DNA from: Thecaphora thlaspeos
Lineage: Eukaryota > Basidiomycota > Ustilaginomycetes > Urocystidales > Glomosporiaceae
Assembly: GCA_900291925.1 (NCBI GenBank)
Contig: UWYS01000029.1
Location: 248,001 to 312,000, forward strand
DNA length: 64,000 nt
Reading direction: 5' to 3'
Made by a program: the position numbers and the translations under genes
The notes under the pieces: model-generated
What the model was told of the DNA's origin: nothing
Database searches by the model: none
The model's input: the letters and a program-made list of their open reading frames with translations, nothing else
In this document: one piece after another, positions 31,509 through 46,000 of the stretch
Layout of the letters: every line of letters begins with the position of its first letter
How positions within the stretch are numbered: the stretch's first letter is position 1

Positions 31509-33002
31509 ATGCAGGCCTCCGACATCGCCAGCACCAGCGCGGTTCTCATAGACTCGGCCACGCCCAACGCCGGCGCCGGAGCTGCAGGCGACGGCCTCGG
31601 ATGGGTCGTACCGCCCGCCGGCCTCGACCTCAAGCAAGTCCATTACCTCGTCCGCCACGGTGAGAGGACGCCCGTCCGCACCCGCCTTACCCATCTCTTC
31701 CCGCAGCGCTGGAACCTCTGCCACGCCGGTCGCAAGTTCAACGCTGCCGTGCTCGACCTCGCACCGACCACCGAAGAGTCGCGGTCACCAATCAGCGTTG
31801 GACGTGTCGATATCCAGGCACAGGGCCACTCGGGCATGCTTCGCGTCGACCGCACCGTCGAGGGCGAGGACGCCGACGGTCGACCCGTACGCGGAGAGGA
31901 CGGCGAATGCCTGCTCGGCGAGCTCACCGACCTCGGCCGGCTCTCGACGCTGTGCTTCGGACGCGAGCTGCGCTCCCTCTACATCGACAAGCTCGGCTTC
32001 CTACCCAATCGCCTCAGCGCCGACGACTCGGACAAGGTCTACTTCCGCAGCACGAACATGAGCCGCACCATCGAGACGCTCCAGCAGATGATCCACGGCA
32101 TGCACCCACAGACGCTGCAGCCGCCCTCGCCATCGTCATCCCCGCTCTCGGCCACCTTTGTTCCGCAGATTTTGATCCGCAATGGCACCAACGAGAATCT
32201 CTTGCCCAACACGTTCGGCTGCTCGCGTCTCCGCTCACTCGACCGCGCCTTTGCCGACGCCGCGGCGCGCGCCCTCAACCCTTCGCTCGAGAAGCTCGAT
32301 GCCAAGACGATGCCCCACACCGGCGGCGTCCCGCTCCGGGTCGACGGCCACCCGAGGCTTAACGGCCTCTTTGACACGATCCGGGCGGCCCAGTCGCACG
32401 GCTTCAAGGTGCCTCCGGTCTTTCTCGAGCCTGAGACCCAGTCGGTCATCGAGAGTGCCATCGTCGGCGAGTGGTTCTCCGGCTACCAGGCCGAGGACCG
32501 CGAGAAGCGGCTCGAGTTCCGCCGGCTCGCCATGGGCCGCCTGCTCGAGGACCTCACCGGCCGGATGCAGAAGAGGGCCGACAAAGGCGACGCAGAGGCG
32601 CTCAAGTTCGCCCTCTACGCCACCCACGACACGTCGCTCGCCGGGCTCCTGTGCACGCTAGACTGCTTCGACTTCCGCTGGCCCGTCTTCACCTCGTCGA
32701 TCGGGATCGAGCTCTTCCAGGACGCCAAGGCGGCGCCATCGATCTTCGGGCGCGCCAAGAGTCTGGTCTCATCGTTGACCGGAGGCGAGGCTGCCGCTTC
32801 GGGCCACTACGTCCGCGTACGATACGGCGACCGCACGATGAAGCTACCGGCCTGCGCGGAGAAGGGCAAGCACTTCGAGGGTCGGCCCGAGTTCTGCACG
32901 CTCGAGGCGTTTCGCGGCATCGTCAAGGAGCTCAAGCACCCCAACGGCTGGAACTGGGAGCAGCAGTGTGCCGTGGGGCAAGGGGCCACGAGCAGTAAAT
33001 AG
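31509..33002 (+). CDS. Histidine-phosphatase superfamily enzyme (acid phosphatase type)
   Basis: Intronless, 497 aa. Branch 2 histidine phosphatase: the phosphohistidine loop is LVRHGERTP with nucleophile H50 and R49/R53, and the second half-site is ATHDTSLAG with H373-D374. These residues define acid phosphatases such as ACP6 (lysophosphatidate phosphatase), phytases and secreted acid phosphatases. No signal peptide is visible, so an intracellular enzyme like ACP6 is more likely than a secreted phytase; this is inference. Conserved flanks RLSTLCFGRELRSLYIDKLG and YFRSTNMSRTIETLQQM also fit the ACP6-like group. Substrate cannot be read from sequence. The first 40 residues are Ala/Gly-rich and poorly conserved, so a slightly different start is possible, but this ATG is the first after the leader. 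Confidence 0.88.
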   Translation: MQASDIASTSAVLIDSATPNAGAGAAGDGLGWVVPPAGLDLKQVHYLVRHGERTPVRTRLTHLFPQRWNLCHAGRKFNAAVLDLAPTTEESRSPISVGRVDIQAQGHSGMLRVDRTVEGEDADGRPVRGEDGECLLGELTDLGRLSTLCFGRELRSLYIDKLGFLPNRLSADDSDKVYFRSTNMSRTIETLQQMIHGMHPQTLQPPSPSSSPLSATFVPQILIRNGTNENLLPNTFGCSRLRSLDRAFADAAARALNPSLEKLDAKTMPHTGGVPLRVDGHPRLNGLFDTIRAAQSHGFKVPPVFLEPETQSVIESAIVGEWFSGYQAEDREKRLEFRRLAMGRLLEDLTGRMQKRADKGDAEALKFALYATHDTSLAGLLCTLDCFDFRWPVFTSSIGIELFQDAKAAPSIFGRAKSLVSSLTGGEAAASGHYVRVRYGDRTMKLPACAEKGKHFEGRPEFCTLEAFRGIVKELKHPNGWNWEQQCAVGQGATSSK

Positions 33003-35360
33003 ACGGGAAACGAGACGTCAGGGACGTAGGAAACAAGGTATGCCGTGCTTTGCTTTTGCTGCTGCTGATGGGCCGTTGCCCCTTCCGAACTACTCAGGCC
33101 GCCATCGGCGAGCGATTCCTACACACGAGATATCTTTGCGGTCTCCAGTCTGGTAAGAGTGCTGCGGACAAGTGAGCGACCGTCCTTCCCGTGCGTGGTG
33201 CCATCCTCTTTATGGATCTCGTCCATCCTTCACCTCGCCTTGCCTGCCTCGCCTTTCCCACCCCTCCTCCCTTCCCCCTCCCCCTCACCCACCCTTCCAA
33301 AGGGCCCTTTAATCAATGTAGATCGGGTTTTAACACACCCACCGATCTTGCATTTTCATGCTGGGCCGAGACTAAAGCTCGTAGTTACTCTATCTTCTTA
33401 GGCCCTCCTCTCCGTGGGAGGGGGTGGTAGCGGGTTGGTAGCGCCATCGAGTTATTTCGAGAGTCATCTTCGCTTTGCCCTCTACGACTGCGGTCCTCTC
33501 TCGGGGATGGCCGTGGAAGGAGCAGTTGGGGCCATTCATGATTCATACATTCTTGCGCTTTCCCCCGCGTTGCGACCATCTCTGTCGTCGTGTTATGGCC
33601 GTTGGTATGGTGTCACGTAGGTTGCAATGAAGAGATCGATGTCGTTGAAGACATGTGACCCAAGCCACCTTGTGCGATGGTGTGAAAGATGGGCCGTGCC
33701 CTAGCTCGACTTGGTCCATAGTGGTCGCCTTCTGTGTCGGCCAGCTCCGGCACCTGGGGGCTGAGGTTCGATGAGATCGAAGTGTTACCTCGCCCACTCG
33801 ACTCGTGGTCAACTTTTAGCCGGCTTGTTCCGCACAGTACTGTACGATAAGCCATGCAATCGCACCACCGCCGGCTCGATGCGATCGAGCAATCGTGTGT
33901 CTGAGCGTCATGTCCAATCCGAGCGGCGGTAGTCCGACGTAAGTTATGGCTACCGTGTGGCCATTTGTTGGGCGCCGGCCTGAAATTAGGCGAGGTGCCG
34001 TGCGTGCATGTGGAGATTCCTCTTGGCACTGCTGCTCGGCCAAGCTAAGGGTCTGGTAAGGGTCAGGGGGTTATGGATCATGCATGCGTTAAGAAGTTAC
34101 TTACTAAACTATGTAGCCTAGACAGGGGTCTTGCCTGGCCGAAGCTGACGTCGAGCGTACCACGCGTACGCCTTCGAGCATAAGCTTCTTGGCCAGTCGG
34201 CCCATCTTGGCCCTCGCTCGGAGAGGCCGGAGGATGCCCGCCGAACGTCCTTTTGCGAGCTCGGGTGGGTTGCTTGCTGCCCGCTACCCACCTCGTCTGC
34301 TGTGCCCCTGTCTGCGCGATGGCCGACCTCGGAGAAGCCTCGCCGCTGAGCAGCGGCATGACCCGTCCAGCCTCGACGACTTGGACGCACCTCCTCGGAC
34401 AAAGCGAGGGGGCGTGGTGCGTTCCATCCACCTCTCGGGCAGCAAGGCAGCAACAAGCGGCGGACTCGTTCGACGGCGAGCCGAGCAGGGCAACCATAAC
34501 CACCCTGGTTAAACACGTCGCATCTCCCGCCAACGCGTTGGGTACATACATACTTAGCTCAAGTACGGGCCGGTACGCTGTAAAATGCAGATCGGTGGAC
34601 GGGCGGTCGCCTGACATCAGGGCCAAGTCTTGGCGAAAGACGGAACGGCAGCACGGGCGACGGCCGCGTTGAGCCGTCACACCGCCAACTCGACCTAACC
34701 GCCTACCTATGTAATTTGCCCCTTCGTCTCCTCCTCGTGCTCCAGCAGCCCCTGGCTAGAGTACTCAACCCTGTAGCGTCGGTTGACTGCCGTCGGGCGA
34801 CTTGCGCAGTTTGGCCGTGTACTTAGCACGACTCTAGCGTACGCAGCTCAGAGGGCCACAGTCAGCAAGCCGCATCACCGGGCCGGGCCGAGTCCTTAGG
34901 AGGGGGCAAGAAGGAGGCCACGCACAGAGAGAGCATCGGCAGGCTTGCCGTCGGATCAGCCGTCCGTCATCGTTGGTGCTTCACACCTGGCCCTTTCCCC
35001 TGTCCTGGCTGTCTGGCCATTCTTCCTTCGTTCCTCCATCCTCGGCCGTCTCCCTGCATAAGCACCTGGCCTCGTCTTGGGCTACCCGCCGCCTGTCACC
35101 ACGCCCACTCGTTTCCTGGCACCCCCCGCCACCCCCCGCCGTTGCATCGCCTCCGTTCCGTCACACCGCGACCTTCAAGCCTCTACGTCCATCTTTCTAT
35201 TAAGCAGCTTCTCCGCAGCCCCGAGCCCCCACCTGCCTCTGTCAAGAAGGCCTCGTCGCATCGCATCGCCCCGTCCGCCCAGCTCTCGGCATCGCTCCTC
35301 TTCCTCCCCTGTCTTTATTGTCCTTCTCCTCGACGTCCCAGCAGCCACGTGCACGCCACC
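33003..35360. other. Gene-free intergenic region, 2.4 kb
   Basis: No ORF in this region has a recognisable domain; the best, a 200-codon minus-strand frame at 34078-34680, is featureless. A perfect palindrome ACAGTACTGT lies at about 33834-33843. The right part, from about 34960, is C/T-rich and reads as the promoter and 5' UTR of the GMC oxidoreductase gene. I searched by eye for tRNA-like cloverleaves and saw none. Confidence 0.5.
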
Positions 35361-37598
35361 ATGGTCGCAGCATCGTTGGTCTCCAGCGCGCTGCTCGCCA
35401 CCCTCACCGCCGCCCTCGTCGCCGCGAATGCCATCCCCTTCGGGCACCACGTCAAGCTGCACATCGATCCCGACATTATCAAGCGCAGCGTCACCGCTAA
35501 CGGCAATGACCTCAACGGACAGACGTACGACTACATCGTTGTCGGCGGCGGCCTCGCCGGTCTCACTGTGGCCGGCCGACTGTCCGAGGACCCCAACGTC
35601 ACCGTCGCCGTCATTGAGGCCGGCGCCAGCGGCCAACAAGACAACGGCAAGTTTGTCGTCCCCGCGGCCAACCTCTACAACTCGGCCGCTGGTACACAGT
35701 ACGACTGGCAATGGCAGACGACCGCTCAGTCTGGCCTCAACGGACGCGTCACGCCGTGGATCCGCGGCAAGGTAAGCATGGCGGCAAGCAGCCCGATGGA
35801 GCCGTGTATGCGCTCGTTCAAACGTTGAGGTTGGGCGCAATCCTCACGCCGTCGTCCGCTCCGTTCGTCATGTCGCTCCTTCTTTGTCCCGCCACTTCAG
35901 GTGCTCGGCGGCAGCGCCGCCGTCAACGGCCTCTACTACATCCGACATAGCAAGCTCGAGCAAGACGCCTGGGCCAGGATCAATGGCCAGGACGCCGACG
36001 GCACATGGGGTTGGAGCAACATGCTGCGTGCCATGAAGAAGAGTGAGACGTTCACCCCGCCTGACCAGAGAGTGCTCGACACCCTCGACGTCCCGTACGA
36101 CGCCTCGTCGCACGGCACTGACGGTCCCCTCCACGTCAGCTGGCCTGCCCGCATCTACCCGCCGGTCGCATCGTTCCTCGAGAGCGTCGCCAACCTCGGC
36201 ACGCCGATCAACCCGGACCCCAACGCCGGCCGCTCGTGGGGGGCCTTCCTGGCGACCAGCACCATCAACCCCTCGAACTGGACGCGCTCCTTTTCGCGGA
36301 CTGCCTACCTGGATCCTTACGTCTACCGCAGCAATTTTCACGTGCTGACCGGCCACACTGTCACCAAGGTCCTATTCAGCAACGACACCTCGTCGTCGTC
36401 TCGCAGCGATGGCGGTAACCTCGTCGCTTCGGGCGTTCAGTACTCGGCCTCTTCCGGCTCCGATCTGCTGACGGTCAACGCGGGTCGTGAGGTCATCCTC
36501 TGCGGTGGCGCCGTCAACGATCCGCAGATCCTCCAGCTCTCCGGAATCGGCGATGCGGCGCTGCTGCAGCGCAACAACGTCCCGGTTCTGATCGACCTTC
36601 CCGGCGTCGGCTACCATGTCCAGGACCACATCGCTGCCAACCTCGTCTGGCAGGCCACCAACCCGTCGGCCGACGTGGCACCGCAGAGCATCACCGGCAA
36701 CGCCGTCACCGACTCGTACGTCAACTCAGCCATCGCCTACATCAACTCGACGAGCCTATTTGGCGATTACGGCGCCACCTTGCAGACCACGATGCGCGAC
36801 GGCCGAGATGCGGCAGTCAGCTCCTACGACGCTCCGGAAGCTGTCAAGCGGGGCTACAGCCTGACATACGACGTTCAGGTCGACGACGTCTTCGGCAGCT
36901 CCGTCGGCCCGATCGAGCTGCTGTTCGCCATCAGCTTCGGCGGTCTCCAGGTGCAGACAGCGCTGCAGCACCCGCTGTCGCGCGGCAGCATCCTGATCCA
37001 GTCCAACGACCCCTTCGCCGCGCCGCTGATTGACCCGGGCTACCTGCGGAACGCGCTGGACCTCGAGATGCTGCGTACGGGCGCCAAGCTGGCACGCCAG
37101 GTGGCGACTACGCCTCCGCTCTCGACGCACATGGGCAACATTCAGGCCCCCGATGCATCGGTGGTGTCCAACGCTGACTTGGACGCCTGGCTCAAGAACA
37201 ATTCGCATACCGAGTACCACCCGTCGTGCTCGTGCGCGATGCTGCCGCGAGAGGCCGGAGGCGTGGTGGGGACGGACCTCAAGGTGTACGGAACGCGCAA
37301 CCTGCGCGTCATCGACGCCGCGGTCCCGCCATTCTCGCTCAGCGCTCACCTGATGGCGGCGACCTACGGCTTGGCCGAAATTGGAGCAGAGCTGGTCCTA
37401 CAGGAGCGAGCGGACGCGCTCAGCAACGCCTCGTCGTCGTCCTCCTCCCCCTCCTCACCCACCTCCCGACCCGAGACCTCTGGGCAGAGGAACGCTGACG
37501 CCTCTGCTGCCGTCGCTACGTCGTCGCTCGGTCGGGGCAGTGCGATGGGCGTCGCAACCGCCAGCTTCGCAGCTGCCATCCTTGCACTTGCGCTCTAG
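35361..37598 (+). CDS. Secreted GMC-family FAD oxidoreductase with GPI-like tail
   Basis: Two exons, 35361-35771 and 35901-37598, 702 aa; the 129-bp intron (GTAAGC / CTTCAG) is phase 0 and joins WIRGK to VLGGSAAVNG. It starts with a signal peptide (MVAASLVSSALLATLTAALVAANA). The FAD-binding motif is G62-G-G64-L-A-G67 with E86 closing the second strand. The GMC signature 2 appears as GAVNDPQILQLSGIGD. The catalytic pair is H577 (EYHPSCSCAM) and H620 (LSAHLMA), spaced 43 residues apart as in glucose oxidase. The family oxidises alcohols or sugars and, as an oxidase, gives H2O2. After the catalytic domain there is a Ser/Pro-rich stalk and a hydrophobic end (MGVATASFAAAILALAL), suggesting GPI anchoring in the wall or membrane. 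Substrate is unknown: glucose, aryl-alcohol or methanol types remain possible. Confidence 0.92.
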
Positions 37599-38065
37599 GC
37601 TCGCTCACTGCATGCCGCTGACCCAGGCCTTTCTTCTCTCTGCACGCTCCCCACCGCTCTTTTCAGTATTTCATCCGTCTCTCCCTTGTCTCTTTTACTC
37701 GCTCTCTTGCTGCTTCGCACCAGGCAACACACACACGGACACGTGCACGCTCCAGGACAATCGATAGTCGCAGTGCCGACAGCATGGCATGCAAGCCTTG
37801 TATCCCGCATAAGCATCGCGCACACCTCGCCGCCGCCGATATGGGCCAAAGGTGGAATTATTGATTCTGTTGAATTCTGAAAGTCTGCGAACGGATGTCG
37901 ACGGCGGACCGGCTCTGTCTCCGTGGAAATGGTTCATTTCTGTCTTTTTTTCTTAGTTTCCGGTCTTGCGCGCGCAGGGTGACTTGACGAGTAACGATAC
38001 GGACCGACGGACCGACGGAACAGCACCTCTTCCCCTTTTCCTTGTCACCCTGCGAGGCGGACAGC
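37599..38065. other. Convergent 3' intergenic region
   Basis: 467 bp between the stops of the GMC gene (plus) and the NDR kinase gene (minus), containing both 3' UTRs. No RNA gene or repeat of note is seen. Confidence 0.5.
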
Positions 38066-40549
<2,484 letters not shown>

Positions 40550-42711
40550 CGTGGGCGATACAGGACGAGAGTAGAGGCTCTGCAAGCTCTTTTGGCAGAT
40601 ACCGAGTCGCTGAAAGGCTAGCGTTGGGGCTCTGTGGAGGATGAGAGCACGAAGGGGCGCGGTCCGTCGGCGGACACACTCCACGACAAAAGAGCGCGGG
40701 GTCGTTACGACTGGTTGAGCAGAAAGGCAGACGAGCTGATATGGATAAAAAGGGATGGACTCCTCGCAAAGGACCGCAACACTGGCGCTGATCTTGCTTG
40801 GCGCGCTTAGCGTCCGATGTAGCCTGGCTTAGTCTGGTGGAGAGCTGGGCCTGGCGGACCAAGCAGGCGAGCTAGCCGGGCTGGGGCCGATAGGGTTGGG
40901 TGGAGACGGGATGAGCGGACTCTGTCTGTGTCGAGTGAGCGCCCTTAGCGGATGAGCCGCGGTAGGAAAAGAAAAAGAGGGTACAGGGTGAAAAAGGAAC
41001 AGGGGCGGCAGGCTTAGAGGGCCGATGCGTGTGGTGATGATGGTGGCTTGGGTGGCCGAGCGCTTGGGCCCCGAGGAGAAGGGAGGGGTCTGTGTGCGTG
41101 CCACATCCACGCTGGCCAGCAGAGAGGGAAAGAAGCGGTCAGTGCGCGGCGTCTGGCTCCCCTTTCTCGCCTCACTCACTCCCGGCTCGGACCCGAATCC
41201 GAGACAAGCCCGCGCTTCGCCCGCCACTGCGCCACTCTGGTCACGCTCACCGCCGCTGCGTATGACCCGTCCGTCTGTCGGGCGGCCTTGATAGTCCGTT
41301 TCAAGTCAGCTACTTAGTAGTTTTCCTGGCATCTGGACTGACCACAACGACCGTAGGAGACATGGAGCATAGCCGGCCGCTTGCCACCGCCGGGATGGAG
41401 CCGCCAGCCACCCGATCACAAAAAATGGCCTCGCAGCTAGCCAGCTGGACGACTCTTGTGGCGTGAGGATGCGGCGACCAGAGCTGTACGTACACCATCG
41501 CGACTCTCAACCGCCTTGTTATTTGGCGGCAAGCTCGATCGATGACTACTTCGCCGGGCGCGGCCACGCTACGCGTCGGAAGGGCCCGCTTGATAGGCGG
41601 CTGGCTAAGAGTTGACCAGCGGGGGGCAGCTTGAATGGAAGGACGCGTCCAAAGCGCCGGTCACTCTGTTGGTAGCCAATATATGTAGGTTGCTAGGCGT
41701 ACGTCATGGACACCCGCTGGACGACGTGGCGTGTACAGTAACTACGTAAGTTACTTACGTACATGTACATGCGTGGGAACGCCTGCACCGAAACCACGGA
41801 CAAGGCCGAGGTCCGGCGGCAATCGCCACCTGCGCTCACCAACAGGCTCGGCAGAGACGAGCGAGCGTGCATCGGAGCCAGACCTCTTAGGCTGCCGGGC
41901 TAGCCGAAACAAGTGTACTGTAAGCTGCACAAGTCAGCTGCTGACGGCTACATACCAACCTAACCTGGCCCGGCCTGGCCCGGCCCGTCACCGGTGCTAA
42001 AGGCGCGGCAATCGGATATATCTGAACACGGCGTTACGGTCGATGCGAAGCCGGCTTCACGGAAAGCGCCGTCCGTCTGCCTGGTGGCCGCCCGCCGAAA
42101 CACGGCAAAGGATTTTATTTTGGTGGTGTTTGTATATTAAATCTTGGATCCATCAAAGGGAAGTGAGACGCCGTGGACCCTTGGCTTTTCTATTGACGCC
42201 GGGAGATCCTTTTGCGTTCCCCTTTGTTGCCGTAGACGCAGAGCAGAGCAGTAGTGGTTCGTCTTCACCGCTTCAGCCCCACTCCCCGCTAGCCTGCACC
42301 TGCTTTCGGTCAGACGCTAGCTGAGAGGGCGCAGTTAGCACGATGCCCTTTGTCCTCCCCGTCCTTGGTCTGCAATGGCCAGACCCCACTGCAAAGCGGG
42401 CTCGCTCCCTCACCCCCAAAAAATCCACGGCGCGCCAGCGCGATGCTCCTCCCGTAGAGGCCCACTAGTCATGACTGCGCCTATATGAATATAGGGAATC
42501 GCCTCGCGCCCGCAATGCCCCCCCTCCCCAGAAGAACTTAGCCACCTGCCTACAAGCTCCGTTCCCTCGTCTTCCTCAAGCCGGATCGCATCTGCCACAG
42601 TCAGCCGTACCACCGCTGCCGCCTGCCGAGGTTCCCCCAAAGGAGCGTCTCGATAGCGGGCCTTTGACACCGCAGTCCCACCTCCCCCTGTCGTCGTCGA
42701 TTTTTGACATC
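40550..42711. other. Gene-free divergent intergenic region, 2.2 kb
   Basis: Separates the kinase gene (minus) from the KCTD-like gene (plus), so it holds both promoters. No ORF has a recognisable domain. The middle contains a hairpin-capable inverted repeat and adjacent palindrome at 41743-41771, a direct repeat of CTGGCCCGGC at about 41965-41988, and scattered AT-rich spots (41671-41690, 42115-42145). A long intergenic region upstream of a morphogenesis kinase could be regulatory. Confidence 0.5.
41743..41771. repeat. Inverted repeat TACGTAAG/CTTACGTA plus palindrome CATGTACATG
   Basis: Perfect 8-bp arms TACGTAAG and CTTACGTA flank a TTA loop at 41743-41761. They are followed without a gap by the 10-bp palindrome CATGTACATG at 41762-41771. 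TACGTA resembles a bZIP-type core; binding is speculative. Confidence 0.8.
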
Positions 42712-45700
42712 ATGGCGACGCGTCTATCTCACCCGCAGGAGCCTCTTCGCCTCTATGACGGATCCCCGAGCAGGTGCGTCTTTCCCGGTCCTTGTCCTCC
42801 CTTCTCTTCGCTGCGTCTGCCGCAAAGATACACTCTGACTGGGCCGCCGCGAGAAGCCGTTGCGAAGGTGCCACTGACCCTCGCCGCCGCACGTCCATTC
42901 CCGTCCCGACGACGCGTGCAGCCACAGCTCCACCGGACAAAGCCTCGTCAGGCAGACGCATGTTCTCGGCCCCCTCGATGAGCTCGAGACTCTCCGGAGC
43001 ACGTTCCAGGACTCGGACGATGAGGCCGACTCCCAGCGCGGACCCACGGGCTCCAAGTACAAGCTCGTCGGCAGGCTCATGCGAACGAAGGCAAAGGGGC
43101 CAGCCAGCGGCAGCAGCAGCACATCTTCGCCTCCGGCTCCTTCTTCCACGGTGAAAAGGAAGGGCTCGACATCACGTCCATCCAGCACCCACCGAGATTT
43201 CATCGCCGAGCTCGAGGATTCCATCGCCGAGTTTTTCGGCACGCCGCCCAAGTCGAGGTCCAAGTCCAAGTCTGACCGCACTGCACCCGGCGACACTGCA
43301 AGCCTCGATTCGTCGTCGTCGTCAGCTTCCAAACACAGGGAGTCAGAAGCCGCGGGCAAAGAGGTTCGCATCCTCGAAGAAGTCTTGGGGCTCGGAACCA
43401 TCACCGGCAGCAGCAGCAGCGCGAAATACTCGCCCGCTGCAAAAAAATCGAAACTACCGAGAGAGAATCTGGTCACATTCAGGCGTCGCGACAGCTCCTT
43501 CGAGCCCGCTCAGGATCATTTTACGATGGTCCCTGACCCGTTCGACACCAAGGTGGTCGATTCACCTGCTTCCACCCTGGGTCGCACGCTGACGCCGGAC
43601 ACCCTGCAGCATGGAGGATCGGCGACGTCTTCCCCCGCTCAACGATACTCTCTCTTGACAGTCGACCGCTCTACTCCCCCCGCACTCGCATACGACCGGT
43701 CGCGGAGACCAGGCTTCAAGACGGACGAGACAACCAAGGCCGGGTCCACAGAGTCGGCGGCCAAGCGCTCCCCTTCGACCTGGACCGCCGCAGGAGCCCG
43801 CCACGCTCTGGATCAGCAGGCTCCCCCGACTCCGCAACGCTGTGCGAGCCCTCTTGTGCCCCATCGGGGCGGCTCACCAAAGGTCAGTCCGGTGCAGCTT
43901 CGGTCCAGAAGGGGACAATCACCGGCCGCCCTTCCGCCAGCTAGGCCGCCGCCATCTACGGGCTTGCCACCGGCGCCAGGAACGCCTCGACTATCCAGCA
44001 CTCCCAGCTGCGCTGCCGTTGAGAGCGAGCCGGACGCGCCGGCTCCTGCCCAAAGAGCCGCAATATCTGCTAAGACAACGCCGGCGGAGACCGAATCACC
44101 CAGGACTGATGCGCCTTTGTCGCCCTTTCGAGCGCTTATGACAGACGTCCGTGTGGATCAGAGGCCGCAAAATGGATCGACTCCCGCTGTACCAGTGACG
44201 GTCATGGTCGAGCTCAACGTCGGCGGACGTCGCTTTACCACCTCCTCCGACACTCTCTACGCCGGGACGGTAGGCCAGCAGAGCAGCCGCCTCGCGTCCT
44301 TCATCCAGAGCGAGATTGATAAGGCGTCCCTGCCCGGCGAAACCACCATCGCGGCGGCGAGAGACCCGATGGCCAAGCTGCAGCCCGGACAGATCGCAGT
44401 CTGGGGCAGACGGACAGTGCATAGCAGAGTGGATCGACCCGGATTCGCCTCGTACGAGTCGGACCTTCACCCTTCGCCGAGCGACAGCGGGTCCAGCTCC
44501 GACGAAGGCGACTCGGACGCCCGGACCTCCTTCTCATCGCCCTACACGATGATCCCTGACAGCGAGACTGGCAACAAGAGCGTTTCCGCCACCAGCCAGA
44601 CGTCGTTATGGTCCGAGGTGGACACGGTCGTCGCCAAGTTGAATGTTGCGGCGCATGGGCAATCGCCATTCGACGAACGTCCCGTTGCAGTTTCGAGGAA
44701 TGCGAAGGAGGACGCTGACCACAGCATCGCTGTTACTGCGAGGGACGACGGCGTCTACCAGGACGGCGCAAGACCCTTGTGCATCGTCGACGTCGAGGAC
44801 AAACCTGACACTCCTTCGCCCACCTCACTGCCGACCGCGTCCGCTAGAATCAGCATGGTCCTCGACCAACTGCTCGCAGAGCAGCACGCCCCGCGACGGG
44901 TGAGCAAACTCAATGACCTCTGCCCTAGCGACGTCGGCGAGAGCGAGACCGACGAAGAGTTTACCCTGTTTGTCGACCGCTTCCCGAGCCCTGGCTCCCG
45001 CCGACACACCAACCACAATGACCAGGCGGTCGGCCCGCGATCGACGGAAGCATCTACTCACAGTCGCAACGGAGACAACGGCAGCGGCGTCGGTAGTGAG
45101 ATCGTCTTCATCGCCGCAGACGTTGACGCTGCCGACTCGGACTCTGTGGAGATGGAGCAGCACCAGCGCAGATCGTCAGCCGTCGCTCCCTCCTGGCAGA
45201 GTCGCAGGGCGCGCGGCGCATCCAGCCTTCAGCAGGTGCCTCCGCGCTCGCCGACGCCGTGTGTACCCCTTCCCAGCACGCTGGAGAGAAGCGTCGCAAG
45301 GTCACCTTCGCAAGCCAAAAGCGCCCCGACCACCGTCACGACCACCGCCTCGACCGTCACCTTCCTCGCCATCTTCCTTGATCGCAACCCGAAGTGCTAC
45401 GCGGCGCTGCTGGACGCTCTGCGTGACGGCCAGCTGCCGGGCAGCTACACGATGTCGGACACGCTGCACGAACGCTCGTCTAGGCTGTCCTCAACGTCGT
45501 CGTCGTGCTCTTCCTCCTCGAGCTCTTCGTCGCCCCACTGCGACGCGGCCGACGGCATTGGCCGGACGATGTTCAAGCTCGGGAACGTCGACAGCGTCAA
45601 GCAGAGGAAGACGGCGACGAGACTGGCGGAGCTGAGGAAGGAGGCGGCATGGCTCGGATACGACCAGGTGGTCGAGATGTGCGAGAGGGAGCAGAGGAAG

Positions 45701-45727
45701 GCGGATGTTGTCGTGTCTCGTCGTTAG
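42712..45727 (+). CDS. KCTD-like BTB/T1-domain protein with split domain
   Basis: Two exons, 42712-42773 and 42952-45727, 945 aa; the 178-bp intron (GTGCGT donor, CGTCAG acceptor) is phase 2 and joins MATRLSHPQEPLRLYDGSPS to RQTHVLGPLDELETL. Most of the protein is Ser/Pro/Thr-rich and probably disordered. The first half of a potassium-channel-tetramerisation-type BTB appears at about residues 438-475 (VMVELNVGGRRFTTSSDTLY). About 340 residues later, at about 822-920, come sequences that look like its second half: FLAIFLDRNPKCYAALLDAL, RDGQLPGSY, and RLAELRKEAAWLGYDQVVEM. KCTD proteins are often Cullin-3 adaptors or assembly factors; no transmembrane segment is seen, so it is not a channel. 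Function is unknown. The first exon is inferred from splice signals and frame. Confidence 0.78.
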
Positions 45728-46000
45728 TCTATGGCGGTGCTGGGAATCGGAATCAAGATCCTTGATCACCTTTTTGTTGCCGAGTGTGGTGGGTCGTTGT
45801 GAGCCCCCGCCCTGCCTTCTATCCTGGCGCTTTTGCGCGTGCATACATGGACAGCTGGATCGCGTTCCGACAAGGTATCACTGCCATTGCCCGGCCCTCG
45901 GCGTTTCGTGCATCGATAGTGTCGAATGGGACCGAGCGACCGAGGGCGGAAGTGCATCGTAAACGCCTGCCTGCCTGCTCTCTCCTCCTACTTCTTAGCA

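Noticed and set aside
34078..34680. 200-codon minus-strand open frame
   Set aside because: Arg/Pro/Cys-rich without motif or splice partner; not supported as a gene.
42712..45727. Potassium channel, suggested by the T1-type BTB
   Set aside because: No transmembrane segments or pore signature anywhere in the 945-residue frame.
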